The position numbers were made by a program, and so were the translations under genes. Under the pieces are notes generated by a model that was not told the origin of the DNA, ran no database searches, and saw only the letters and a program-made list of their open reading frames with translations. A stretch of 64,000 nucleotides of DNA, taken from assembly GCA_951230915.1 (NCBI GenBank), contig OX579642.1, positions 5,394,001 to 5,458,000 on the forward strand, in the 5' to 3' direction. Below are positions 12,331-23,833 of this stretch, piece after piece; positions within the stretch are counted from its first letter, which is position 1; every line of letters begins with the position of its first letter. Source of the stretch: Antitrichia curtipendula (Eukaryota > Streptophyta > Bryopsida > Hypnales > Leucodontaceae).

Positions 12331-13923
12331 TGAAGAATGGGTGATATACAAATTGTAATATCTATATCAACTATTAACACCAACAGTACAATTGTTCTCT
12401 TGGGGAACAAATTGAATTTGAATACATTCTTATGATCTCAAATTTTGGCATGCCATTTTTTACATTTTTTGTAGAAAATGTAGTTTTGTATTAAGTTTCC
12501 ATTGAATAAATTTTTATCAAATCCTACTCACAATTCAAAAGTTACAAGCAATTTTCAATGAAATGGTTCCACTAAGTAAAATTGGGCAAGTCAACTTTGG
12601 AGAGGCTAAAGAATAGGAAAACGAATCAATTGTGCAAAGGTAGCGAGTGGGCTTAGAGTCCTATATTGTACTTTTGGGATGAGATCCCAACATTGAGTTA
12701 GTATGTGGCATTGATTTGGATTTATGACATGAGGCGATGTGTAATTGCATTGACCATCTAATTGAAGGCCCATACCATTTGCCAAAATTGTCATTCAAGT
12801 CTAATTAAAGCCTATCACCATGGGCTAAAATTGCCATTGATATGAAAAGTGTGAGAAGTGGATTAGGAAGCAAGGATTGCAAAAAAGGATGGAGAATAAG
12901 ACTAGGTAAAGAATAGAAACAAGCTAGAAACGATTGCCACTCATTATTTGAAATTTTCAAGGTGGCCAAAAATACCATACTAAACTTCAAAAATAGGAAA
13001 TATCATAACCTCTTTTAATTGTTGTTATTCACTAGATATTGTGTATTTAGTAAAATAATATATTCTAGGATTGCAATGTCATCATCTTACACACCTAAAT
13101 GACCTATCCACTTTAATCACTTTCTCTATGATTGCACATTTCTTGTATATCTTGAGAATTTTTCCTATCTAGTATATATACAATTTGACATTGTCCACAT
13201 GCTAAATTTTTAACACCTGTACAAAAAACACTTTTTTCTATAGGCCAATGTCATGACATAAAATAGAATGTATATAAGCATTCTCAAATCTAGTTCGTGA
13301 ACATAAAGAAATTTATCAAAACCTCTAAAATCAAAAGAAATTATTGTGGCATGAAGAATTTTTTCTAAAATCAATTATTAGAGATTTTTTGATTTTGTAG
13401 TTATTAAAGTGTAAGTATTTCAGTTTCTAAAGATAAAAAAAGGCTGACATGATAGATGATTTGTGAGAAAAAAGTATTTACCTATTTTGTTTTTGTTTTC
13501 TTATAGACACTTTGGTATTGTAAATAGCTTTTGTATAATATTAAATACAACTTCTTTAATTTATTTAGAGTTTATATCCCACAATTTCAAGAGTGCATTT
13601 GAAATTGAAATAAAACTTTGTGTTACTCCAATGTTGGAGTTTGTGTTGTCTATGTTTCTAATTAATATTGACAAATTTACTTATAATATATGATGATTCC
13701 ACCAAATAATCAAATGTTCCTTTCTTCCTACTCTTATATTGATATGAATAAAATATGAGTAAAATATAACATATTGACTCTACAAAAATCAAATTTATCT
13801 TTATTGTTTTTTTCTATTGACATATGTAATACATGAATATATTTGTTTTTAAGAAAAATATTATATATCCTTGTAGTATCTTCTTCTTAAGGATCTCAAA
13901 GAAACGTGTTCTTCTCAAATGTG
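12331..13923. other. AT-rich stretch without recognised gene
   Basis: Only short, low-complexity ORFs occur. I see no exon chain or transposon termini until the inverted repeat at 13,924. Confidence 0.45.
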
Positions 13924-14088
13924 GCTAGTACGTGAGCCTGGAGCGGGGAGCAGGAAAAAAGAGAGCGGGGAGCAGGGATTGTTGTAAAAAATCCAAAAAT
14001 AAATAATTTTAATCCAAAATAGAATTTTTTCGTGATTTAAATTTTCAAAAATTTAAATTTAGTGAAATTGGGACCTATGACCGTGGGT
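13924..14088 (+). repeat. Left terminal inverted repeat of the giant element
   Basis: GCTAGTACGTGAGC at the tip, two copies of the GAGCGGGGAGCAGG block (13941 and 13963), an AT-rich spacer, then the conserved inner motif GACCTATGACCGTGGGT at 14072-14088. The spacer is longer than on the right (inner motif 148 bases from the tip, against 72). Confidence 0.7.
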
Positions 14089-14939
14089 TCAAAAGAGCCT
14101 ACTACCATCAAAAATTGAAGAAAGTACGTGTGAGAAAGAGGGAGAACTATTAATTAAGTTGGAAAAAGAGACAATACGACTATACGAGGAACAAAAAGAA
14201 AGACAAAGAATTTGAAAACTATGAAAAAAAATAATGGAAAAAACAAGAAGCTGGAGAAGGGGAGGAACAAAGACCGAGAGGGAGAGGAGGTGTCGGAGAG
14301 AGGAAGAACATAAACCAATAAAAAGGGCAAGGGAGAAGAAGAGTGAGAGTGAGGGAAAAATTAAAATATGGAAGATGAGAGAGGGAGAGGAAGAGTTTGA
14401 GAGACGGAGAGGGAGAGGAAGAGAGGGAGAAGTTGAGGGAGAAAGATGGAGAATAGAAAAACCCAATGAGTAAATAAAAGTGGATGAAAGAGAGGGCTAG
14501 AAGCAATATAGATTAAAAGGAGTTACAGATTCAAGTGTGCATTAGATGGACTTTAGCATCTTAGAAGCAACTTTTGAGAAAGTTGACACGTATCAAATTC
14601 CTAGGGCCATGTTCACTCCTGCCCAAACATGCATAATTCAATGTAGGCAATTTACATAATATTTTTCAACTTGAGCCTGGAGCTCACCTGCATTTAATGT
14701 ATTATGACAATAAGTATTTGAATAGCTAGAAATGTTCCAAAATTTGAATGGGTTCATCTAAATGGTCAATAAAAAGTACAACACAGGATTGGAATATGCA
14801 TACCATAATTCCTAATCACAGTTAGATTTAGTTACCAACATTTTCCACAGAACAATCAAATAGGGTTTACACATGATTTCCAAAAGCTGGTAGTGTCCCT
14901 TTTAGTCTCACTACCATTTTTGAATGAATTCCATAAGGA
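14089..14939. repeat. Polypurine tract and spacer 3' of the transposase
   Basis: Positions about 14,219-14,470 are almost pure purine on the plus strand (GAGAGGGAGAGGAAGAG-like repeats). This generates long Ser/Leu-rich ORFs on one strand and Arg/Glu-rich ORFs on the other, both artefacts of composition. The rest has no coding signal and may hold the transposase 3' untranslated region. Confidence 0.7.
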
Positions 14940-17900
14940 TTACATTTGGTGAATTTTTGGAATGCGATAAGCTAGGATACCGCTTTCTAGAATCTGCTTC
15001 ATTTCATTGAAGCTAAAAGTTGGTGCATGTATGAAAGCATCTCTCTCGGACTTTAGGCTACCTATAACAGTAAAAATAAAATAAAGATGCTTGCAACTTG
15101 CCCACCTCCCATGTCTGTCCAAACACTTTATTGCCATATCTTTGAGGTTCAGACAAGAGCATTCAGGGAAAGTGCCAATGGTGATCAAGTATTGTTGAAC
15201 TTTCGGTGGAGCTCCAGAATCAAGGGTGATAATACACCCATATCCTAGATGAGGAATCATCGTCATCTTACGTATTTGACCCTTCAAGGTGAGAGCGGAC
15301 GCACAGTTGTTGGCCTGTTGAATGTTGGGAGCATTGTTGTCCTTGCGGATGGACTTACCTGATCTGGTCTTAGGACAGTCATTTGCATTAGCTGGAGTGG
15401 GAAATGAAGCGAGGCTAAAGGGAAGCTCTACCGTCCTAAAGAGTCTCCTTGGAGAGATGACTGCGCGCTGTGGTAATTGGAAACCAGCACTCTCTAAATC
15501 AAGGATTTCCTTCTTAGAAAGGTTGGTCCCAATCTTCACTGGCCATATACTTGGGATGTACGGTCTCGACTGTACCCACTTTCGCTTTGTACCTTTGACA
15601 CAGCGTTTGACGTCATCGTTGCAGAAGAAGAACTCCATTGTCTTTGGCCTCTTTTTGTGAGCGTTTTGCATGACGCCAGTGTATGTGGGGGTTACAGTGG
15701 ATTTGTAGCACTGAACAATTTTGGCCTTGCACTTCTTCTTGGTGATAGCTTGCTGGGCAAAGCAAGCCTTTACTGAGGTCTTGTGCAGCCTTGCAATGTG
15801 CCACTCCGTCTCTTTACAAGCAGTTTTGTATACAACAGTCACATGACTAGTTCTCCCTATGTCGGTCGTCATGTCTTGGTTGTTGAGTGCTTCGTCCTCT
15901 TGCAGCTCGGGAGAGAGTTCTTCCATTACATCGGGAAGACTGCAGCTCGCATGGTTAGCTCGGCTTGACCTGGTTGCAATCCGTGGACGAGAGAAGTTTA
16001 CCTTATCCGGCTGGTGTGACTCGCCTTCAAAATTGAGAGGAACATCGGCTTTTTGCTTTTGAGAGCCAAAGACCTCTTCGCCAGCCAAATGAGGGTCACG
16101 AGTGCAAAAGAGCTCTATTCCTGGCAGTTTGGCCATAGCAACGTTTAGCACTTTGGGGTCCCCAGTTCGTTCGGCTGTGCGTTGGGCAGCGTGAAGCTGC
16201 AATTCTTCTTTTCCATGACCAGTGCCAACGTGGTCGTCCTTTAGATATTGATAATATTGGACAACCTGCATGAGTGCCCGGATGAAATCATCGACAATAG
16301 CAGTATACAAATCAGTTCCTCGATTGCCAAACTGCTGATTCCATTTGTGATGCATTGATTCGGCGAGATTACAAGAGGGCATCTCAGCAAGCTCCGATTC
16401 GGTGAGATCCTGCCCATGACCAAGACACAGACAAAAATCAAAGGGAAAAATGAAAAACCAGAATGCCACAAAGAGAAGACAGTGTCATATGCAAAGTGAC
16501 GAACAATAGCGAACTTACCAACTACATGAATCCACCCCATTGGCGATAGCGGAAGTGCCAAAATGCCAACCAGAGCTCCAGACGGCTCAATCCCTTCTCG
16601 GATGTGGCCCCCGAGGAGAGCCACCATGCACGAATGGCAAGGTATAGAGTTTCGGATTCTGAAGCTGAAGCTGCATTTTTGTACTGCCTACAGAGTTGAC
16701 GGTGCTGGTGTTGGAGGTTGGCACGGATATCAGCCTTCGTATGCTTTTCAAGGGATTGGGCCCAATGGAAGAGGCATGTCCTCTCTTGGTCCTTCATGGG
16801 AATCGTGGCATCACCACTACCGTAAATCACCCTAACATCATTCCAGTTTGCTTGCGCGCTGTCCGCCATGAAGCCCTTGAACTTCGGTGATGGAACACCG
16901 TGCCTTGCTATGACAGCATTCATGTTCTTCCAAAGTACCATCTGAGCAACAACATCCTCTGACTGCATATCACAGACCGCAATGGTCATGACTTGACAAT
17001 AAGCGGAGTTATACACATGGCAAGCCATAGTGGTCCAATGCTTGACCCTTTTGACGTGATCAAACATAATCCACAATTTCTCCAGATCTCCTCTAGGCTG
17101 CATTCGTTTGACCAAGTGAACCCCAGATCCGGGCCCCACCTCCGACATCTTGAAAATATATACCTTGTTTGAGTCGGAGCCTTGTCCCGGAAACTTGTTC
17201 TCCTGTATGTAGGCCCAATGGCTACAACCTCTGAGTGTGGCGATGCCGTCCATGACTCCAAATCTTCAAATGTACCTAAACGTAGTGACATCGTTCTTGA
17301 TGCTTGGGGAGCTTATGTACTTGCACTTCTCAAGAACAGGGACTAGCTCCTCCAGATCAAATTTTCGAACTAGCGCCCCTTCTGGATTAATGAGTAACAC
17401 ACCGACAAGCTCCTTACTAGCCTCCATGACAATTAGAGAGTTAGTGGCCTTGGGAGTCCTCTCGACCTGCTCCTCAATGAGCTGACGCATTTTCTCCTTG
17501 ATCTCCTGGTCTTCACCCACCTTTACAAGATGGTCATGAACTCCCAGATGCAGGCAAGCACGAGTCATGTTAGCATCTCCATAGACATAATAGACTCTAG
17601 CAGCACAAGTTGCAACACATGTTGGTGAAACTTTACAAATTTTGCAAACAAGTGTCGACCCAGCAAGTGCGGACTGGCCAGCCGGAATCGTCTTCACAAT
17701 GAATCCATCCCATTCCCTCTCATTGACCTTGGAGGTGCGATGAATGTGGGTAGTGTATTCACACTCTTGATTGTCACATCGGAGGTGGCCAATGCACGTA
17801 GAAGTGCGAAATGTCAAGCTGACATTACTCTTAATATTTGAAGTAATTGTTTTGGTCCAAGCATGACCATCATGACGGTTGTCCATTCCATGCATCATAT

Positions 17901-18635
17901 GGAATGGACCCGTCTTTAGTACTGGTGGTAATTCGAAAAGGACATCTCCACTAAATGTAGGAGGGAGGAACTTGACCCTCTGGATGTGAAGAGTGTCAAA
18001 ATCAAGTGTCTTGAAGACATTCCTAACTCCTTTAATAGCCCGAATCCTCTTCAAGGAATCAACAACACTAAGGCACTCATGAGTAAAGACGAGAGGTGAA
18101 AGATGACTCAACGGAGAAGGAGACTTCAAACATGACTCATGAAAAGTGCTATTGACCAATGGAGAAGTCACGGGAAGTGGTACTATTGGCAAGTTCCCGT
18201 CTGAATCTTCAATGAGAATTGTGATGAACTCATCAGCATGTTCTAACTTCACCCGTGTGGCCGAGGTGACCTAAACGGTGCTCGTGGACGATCGGTGGGG
18301 TGTGACAAACTCCGTGGAGGCGTGGATGCTTCCATGACTAACTGACTCACGCCGTATACTCGATATCTTCCAGCATTGAGCAACCATTTCTTGGTGGCTC
18401 CGTCACAAACTGGAGACTGGCCAATAGTATGAACTACATCTCCAGATTGTGCATCATAGACCTCTTCATCAATGAACATGATTTCCTCATTCATCTGGAA
18501 CCTGAGACTCAACCTCAAAGAGGTGACATGAGCTACTCCGTCATTGCCTAACGGAAAAGATATTGAAACCCTTTCACTACTAGAATAGATAACAGCGAAC
18601 CTAGGATTAGGGTCACAAGTAATATGAGCAGCCAT
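14940..18635 (-). pseudogene. Mutator-like (MULE) transposase, two in-frame stops
   Basis: Exons 18635-18351, 18270-16519 and 16409-14940 splice at GT-AG sites in phase 0, giving 1,168 codons before the TAA stop. Exon 2 starts with a Cys/His region (GHLRCDNQECEYTTHIH, later HLGVHDH) like the WRKY-GCM/FLYWCH-type zinc fingers of MULE transposases. It then enters the catalytic region with FKGFMADSAQANW and LFHWAQSLEKH. Exon 3 opens with SCNLAESMHHKW and ends with a SWIM-type zinc finger, CSC then CKH, near its C-terminus. DNA cut-and-paste transposition in the nucleus is the known role of the family. Two stops interrupt exon 2: TGA at 17268-17266 (natural reading CGA, Arg) and TAG at 16524-16522 (natural reading CAG, Gln). 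The rest is open, so inactivation is recent. A start at 18788 is possible but gives an unlikely hydrophobic extension. It is divergent from the ParB/methyltransferase gene. Confidence 0.8.
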
Positions 18636-19542
18636 GGTGAAACGAATGATTGAGAATGTGAATAGTGCTATGAGCATTTCCATGAAACCACAGAAATCAT
18701 GGAACGGCCAAACGTATGGGGTTGTGAAGCTGTCATAGTTTTCAAAAGAAAGACGTTTATGACTGTAAATTAAAGTAGGAATCGCCAAAATGAGGTTGTG
18801 TCAAACAGGAAGCTGAGTTCGGTAACACACAAGTAATGGAGAGATATTTAAGAATGTAGGTCCGTGATGTTCATTGCATGTTGCAATTGGTAAATGTGAG
18901 TAGGATCTATATACAGTAATTCATAAATGAAGGAAGTACCTATATCAATGGGGTAGCCTGCTTAGCATTTCAATATTGGGAAATATTATTTGTAGATCAA
19001 TGTTGCCGTTGAAATTCACATTTTCGTAGAAGTATATTATGATTTATGATTTAAACATTAGTATTAGGGCTAATACTATAACTTCTTCTATTAAAAGACT
19101 TCAGAGGACTTTACCACACTTAATATATTTTAGTTTATAGTGCCGATGTGTAATATGATTTACATTGTAGCTAATGCCCAAGAAGCTCAATAATAACATT
19201 AGATAAAGAACTCATAATCTTCTATGTTAATTAGTAGAAGTGGGTTTATTCGTACTTAGGTGAAGCACATACTTGCTATTCTCAAAAACAATAGAGTGTA
19301 GGTTTAAGGAAATTACAAAGCACCTAAAGCATTCAGGATTTATTGCAAGTATTTTGTCCATGACAGCGGGAGTTTAATTTTTCTATCAGTATTCTATCAA
19401 CATAATTAAAGCCATAATCACCATCCTTAAATTATCTGACATTTTTGGCGCAGCTGTCACCTTAGTAAACAATATATGATGGGCCTCTTAGGACACATCC
19501 TCATAATATTTGAGGCTAGGAGTTTACATTTTTCTAGGGCAA
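18636..19542. promoter_or_regulatory. Divergent intergenic region of the giant element
   Basis: About 900 bases of AT-rich sequence separate the transposase start (minus) from the first plus-strand reading frame. By position it should hold promoters for both genes. I see no unambiguous TATA box or repeated operator-like motif, so this is inference from layout only. Confidence 0.35.
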
Positions 19543-19858
19543 ATGAATGAATTAGATGAGGCTCTTGTGTCCAATGAGACCAGGAAGAGGAGGGACGGTC
19601 AGGATTTAGATATTCTAGCAGGAAAGTTTTGCAGCGATCAAGAGTGAAGAGGGAGTCATCTAAATTTGGAGAAATTCACTTGGAGTCGGTTACCAAGGTA
19701 TTATCATTTCCATGTGAGATTGGTGACACTGACCATCATGACTTTGCACCAGGATCGAGTCTTCAACCATGCCTTCATAGTATTGAGGAACATGATGGTG
19801 ACAGAGTAGTGCTAAGATGTGGAAATGTTATTTCTTCTGAGAGATGCAATATAAAGGT
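19543..19858 (+). pseudogene. Candidate first exon of the plus-strand gene, frameshifted
   Basis: An acceptor-like TTTTTCTAG precedes an ATG at 19543 that starts MNELDEALVSNETRKRRDG. The frame closes at about 19,646, while the next frame carries on as QRSRVKRESSKFGEIHLESV and stays open to a GT donor at 19859. One missing base near 19,625 would join them. The product is acidic/basic and soluble-looking with no recognised domain. It may be the 5' end of the ParB/methyltransferase gene or an unrelated exon. The linkage is unproven. Confidence 0.35.
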
Positions 19859-20595
19859 TAGTATCGTATCATTCTTGATGAATTGTAAACCGTAAGGGAT
19901 TAAGAAGTTGTTTATTATGAACAGAGGTTAGAGTCAACTTCTTCCATGTAAATGTCACCACTAAATTGTCTATGAACTGATCCTATATTATTTCTTGAAT
20001 CAACTCTACAGACTTGATTTTCTCCTTGTTCATATTAGTTCTTGAGAACGTCCATGTAATATTCATTATGAATTCATCAGATTAAGTCTGGATTTCAGGG
20101 TTTAGGGTCCATGATGTTTTCCGAAGCATGTGTGTGACAGATCCAAAGATGAATTCCTTCTTCGCACTTAGAGCTCTTCACTGGGTGTTTTGATATAGTA
20201 TATTCTGGATTGTGGCCTTATAATGTTCCGATAGTCCTTACTGAGTTACGAGGTACGATTGAATGTGCTTTCCCCGAGAAGCGACTAAAGAAAGTTCAGT
20301 GACAGTAAGCATTTGTCTAAGACTTCGAGGACTAGAAACTCTAATACATAAAACAAGGTCTACACTGAGAGAAGGAAAAGCAACCACCATAAACTAAATA
20401 TAACGAACCTTTAGGCCTAATTAGTATCTGTTAGTATTTAACTGGACGAATTTTTGGAAATTACGCAGTTAGTATCACCTGATTAGAGTGCACGTGGTTT
20501 ACCCTAAACCTCCGTTGACCAAATTGGAGAATGGGACTGCGCGAGTACCTAAGTATTCAGGTGATCATTGATTTTTGCCTCATATCTTCTAGCCT

Positions 20596-21006
20596 ATGAG
20601 CGACCCTTTTCCTCCTAACATCCAACCTGTGAGCAATTCTTTACCTTTTATCTTCCAGCCTGTGGGTGCGCGCTTTGAGACTACCCGGATTTTTTCAAGT
20701 GCGGGAGAGAGCGGGAGCGGCCGACTGAACTGCATTTCGGAGGCAGAAAGAAGCTCGCCAAGTCTGAGAGGGAGCGGGAGCGGCCGACTGGTTCAAATCG
20801 CGGAGGCACCCGACATTTCGTTGAGTGCGAGTGGGAGCGGGAGCGGCCGAGAGGATCTTGTTCCGGAGGCATCAAAAAGTTCGACGAGGGCAAGAGGGAG
20901 CGGGAGCGGCCGACAAGAGCTTGCTCCGGAGGCACCAAAAAGATTGACAAGGGCGGGAGGGAGCGGGAGCAGCCGACGGGATCATACTAAGGAAAATGTA
21001 AACTGA
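20596..21006 (+). CDS. ORF of GSGSGR repeats, unknown
   Basis: A 136-residue reading frame from ATG to TGA follows an acceptor-like CATATCTTCTAG. Residues about 38-130 are five copies of a 21-residue unit with core GSGSGR followed by an EA pair. Such low-complexity Gly/Ser/Arg repeats are typical of disordered regions. A donor-like GT (AAAAT then GTAAAC) lies just before the stop, so it could be an internal exon of the long plus-strand gene. Function unknown. Confidence 0.4.
   Translation: MSDPFPPNIQPVSNSLPFIFQPVGARFETTRIFSSAGESGSGRLNCISEAERSSPSLRGSGSGRLVQIAEAPDISLSASGSGSGREDLVPEASKSSTRARGSGSGRQELAPEAPKRLTRAGGSGSSRRDHTKENVN
20706..20980 (+). repeat. 63-bp tandem repeat, five copies
   Basis: The core GGGAGCGGGAGCGGCCGA recurs near 20,709, 20,771, 20,833, 20,896 and 20,959, a period of 62-63 bases that keeps one reading frame open (21 codons). 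The flanks of the core diverge between copies while the core is nearly invariant, which could reflect selection on the GSGSGR peptide or on a DNA site. Confidence 0.8.
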
Positions 21007-22768
21007 CTTAGAACTCGCCTATAGAGTCTGTTCAGTTATGATCTTCGCTTGATGTTTCTGGAGTTCGACGGGAACCCCACTGTCGTGCTTGTCTTCAGTA
21101 GAGCGAGCCTCTCGTCACGTCTTGGAGTTGCCCGGATTTAGCTTCGGCCCCAAGGACTACAGACATACGCCTCGGGCCGTTCTCAGAGGCAAAGGACTTT
21201 GAGCTGACCTAATGCCCATTAGTCCTTATCTCCCGCACTGTCTATTGGTTTTTGATTGATTCCTTGTACCCTAAACACATGAATGAGTAGCCGCGGAGGC
21301 ATCAGTATGTGTTCCGTAACAATGAGCCACGGGAATTGGACCTTAGGTAGTTGACAGTGAACCGCGAAGCATAAGACAGAACCCAGAAATGAGCTCGAGA
21401 AATAAAACCTGAACTAACAACTTCTGTCGCTGTAGACGTCCTCTGGCCCAGCCATAAGCCCATGACAGCCTCGCCGCCGAGGATTCATCTACGGCAGCTT
21501 CGGACATGACTTGCGGCACCACATTAAGACAGTCGTAGTTGCGAGGACGGCGAGACGGCGAGCCTATCTTCATCAATGTGAGAATGAATTTGAGCCGATA
21601 GCCATAGGGTTTTGGTCGGCTTGGGGTAGATGTGTCGAGGTTTGTTTGCGCTTGGAGTGAGTTGAGTTAGAAGGTAGGATTTGCGTTTTATCAATGTTCC
21701 GTGCGTATAGAAATTGGAAGACTTCCGAGCTTCTTCTCGTCTCTGGTGAACGCCAGCAAGTGGCCTCGGCGCCGAGCGATCCTCAAGATCTCCCCCGGAC
21801 GTTAGATGTTGCAAACCCAGTCCTGAGCAGAATCGCGATAATGTTCAGATATACCCTTCTGCTGATGACGTCCGCATGTCCTGCCGGAGTAGCCTCGCCG
21901 CCGAGGGACCTTCGCCTACTGTGCAAGATGCCATGTGTGGCAGTGACTTAGACTTCTGGATCAAATCACAAACGGCAAGAGCTCGTGACCGATTCATACT
22001 TATTACTTCGTCAGCCCCCGTCAGCCCTCATCAGTCGTCAATACATTGGCAGCCTTCATGAGCCACAGAGTACGGCGATCCGTCTTGACATTATCAGATT
22101 GGGGGAGATCAGGAAATAAGAATCTCATGGGTTGTAATTGGCGTCAAGGTCTTGTTTCTTGCCTCTGCTATCTTCCGGGGATCTGGCCAGGGCAGCCTCG
22201 GGGCCAAGGTGTCCCAGAGAATCTCCGGGAACGTCTTGCGCAGGTACTTGCACGACTCGTGATCGTGTAGTGTTCGCTCTAGGGTCACGTATTTTCCTTT
22301 TCCCGTGTTAGAGAACAGGTACGGTGGTATTTGGTGAATGATAGAATTGTCCTCACGGTCAATATTATCTCTTAGCGTACGCACTGAATTCGTCTTCAAC
22401 GTTCAATCTGGGGTCAGAAACTCAGAGAGTATATTTCTAACTCTTCTTCATGCATAGCCATTTGATTCTGCAGAGCCTTCATGAATATGCCCAGCCTCTT
22501 GATTTGGACCCCTAGCTAAGTATGGTTGTTTTTCTTAAATACTTTTGGATTTTTTGAGTCAGCCTGGATTTCTCTATGATGCATAGCCTTTGTGAGTATG
22601 CTCGGATTTCCTGATGATGCTCGATTTTATTGCTTTTCAAGGCCTTCGTGATTATGTCTTTATTTTTTGAATGTGCTCAGTGATCGTCATTTGCACTGAC
22701 TTAGTGATTTTATGTGCTTCATTATTTCAAAATACGGAAATGTAAATGTAGTTGAACTTATATTGTAG
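21007..22768. other. Mixed, locally GC-rich segment without resolved gene
   Basis: About 21,000-22,400 is richer in GC than its surroundings, with short ORFs on both strands that share no recognised motif. It could contain additional exons or introns of the long plus-strand gene, or a nested repeat. I could not decide. Confidence 0.3.
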
Positions 22769-23399
22769 GAACGAGTGGAGAAACGTGAAGACATTGCTAG
22801 CACTCTAGTCAGCCCTCGGTGGAATCAAGTAAGTGGCACACATAGAGCACAGGTATTAAATATAACACTCCTCCGTCCAAAGCTGAACTTACCTACTCAA
22901 ATGCTTAGTCCTTTTAAATTTCTAATACTGCTTCCCGTAATTGGTATAGGGTCTCTCCTTCGGTGATCTCGAGGCTCGAAATTTATCACCGTTGAAGGTG
23001 AGATTCTAGACATCTCATTCTCCAAATGCATGATTTTTTATAATATTTGAAGGTCTGTTGCTCGAGTATTCGCTTTCCTAATGTGCGTATATATTCTCGT
23101 GAATTTAGGAATGTACATATGAGAAGAAAGTTGTATGGTCCTTATATACAAGGTGCAAGTTAATGATAATCTAATTACTTGGATTTGTCGGGTAGATCAT
23201 GGTTCAAATAGGGGACACTCCGCTACATCCCGAGCTTTGTGGAGAGGGCACCTCCGAGCCACGGACAGCGATCGATGTCAGTGAGGATGAGGCAGAGGAG
23301 GCCCTGTTTAAGCTCAATGAAGACGAGTTGTGTAACCAGCAGAAGTCAAACAGCATCCATTGCATCGAAGCCATGAGGTTAGCGCCGAAGGAGGCCTCA

Positions 23400-23833
23400 A
23401 GGTTTGAGATACCGCTATGTCGGATGGTGTATATGCCATTAGTCCGCCCAACTCTTGCCCATGACATCAAGAGGTTGGAGGCAGAGTTTACCCATGGATA
23501 TAGGCCGGGAGCATCCGTGTTCTATGTATCCACAACCAACAAGAATGGGGAGGAGAGGCTTGTGAAGGATGTGGACACTAGTAACTGGAGACCTCAGTGG
23601 ACCTCAGTTAATGATGAATTCAAGGCCAATTTGTCCTTAGACCCTAATCTCATGTTTCTATGTGGTCGTATGTTCTTCATTTGTGATGGGAACCATTGTT
23701 TCAAGGCGTGGACAAAATACATTGACCGGCTTCATAGGAATGAACGGGAGTGGCATTACTCCGTGGATAGCATTTGCCTCGATACGAAGGGCAAGGTGGC
23801 CCTCCTAATGAACGCCATGCACGACATCAATAA
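23400..23833 (+). other. ParB/sulfiredoxin-like segment
   Basis: The stretch runs from a Pro-rich MVYMPLVRPTLAHDIKRLE start to a strand-turn with DGNHCFKAW (DGNHC at 23685-23699) and a following basic helix. ParB-type and related nuclease/NTPase domains have a G-N/E-H-R box at this place. Here Arg is replaced by Cys (TGT, one C-to-T change from CGT). Assignment is by pattern, not by alignment. Confidence 0.45.

Noticed and set aside
14089..14506. Ser/Leu-rich and Arg/Glu-rich ORFs on opposite strands
   Set aside because: Both come from the same polypurine/polypyrimidine tract and have no domain or splice context.
15322..16062. Plus-strand ORFs across the transposase
   Set aside because: They are antisense shadows of exon 3 without motifs of their own.
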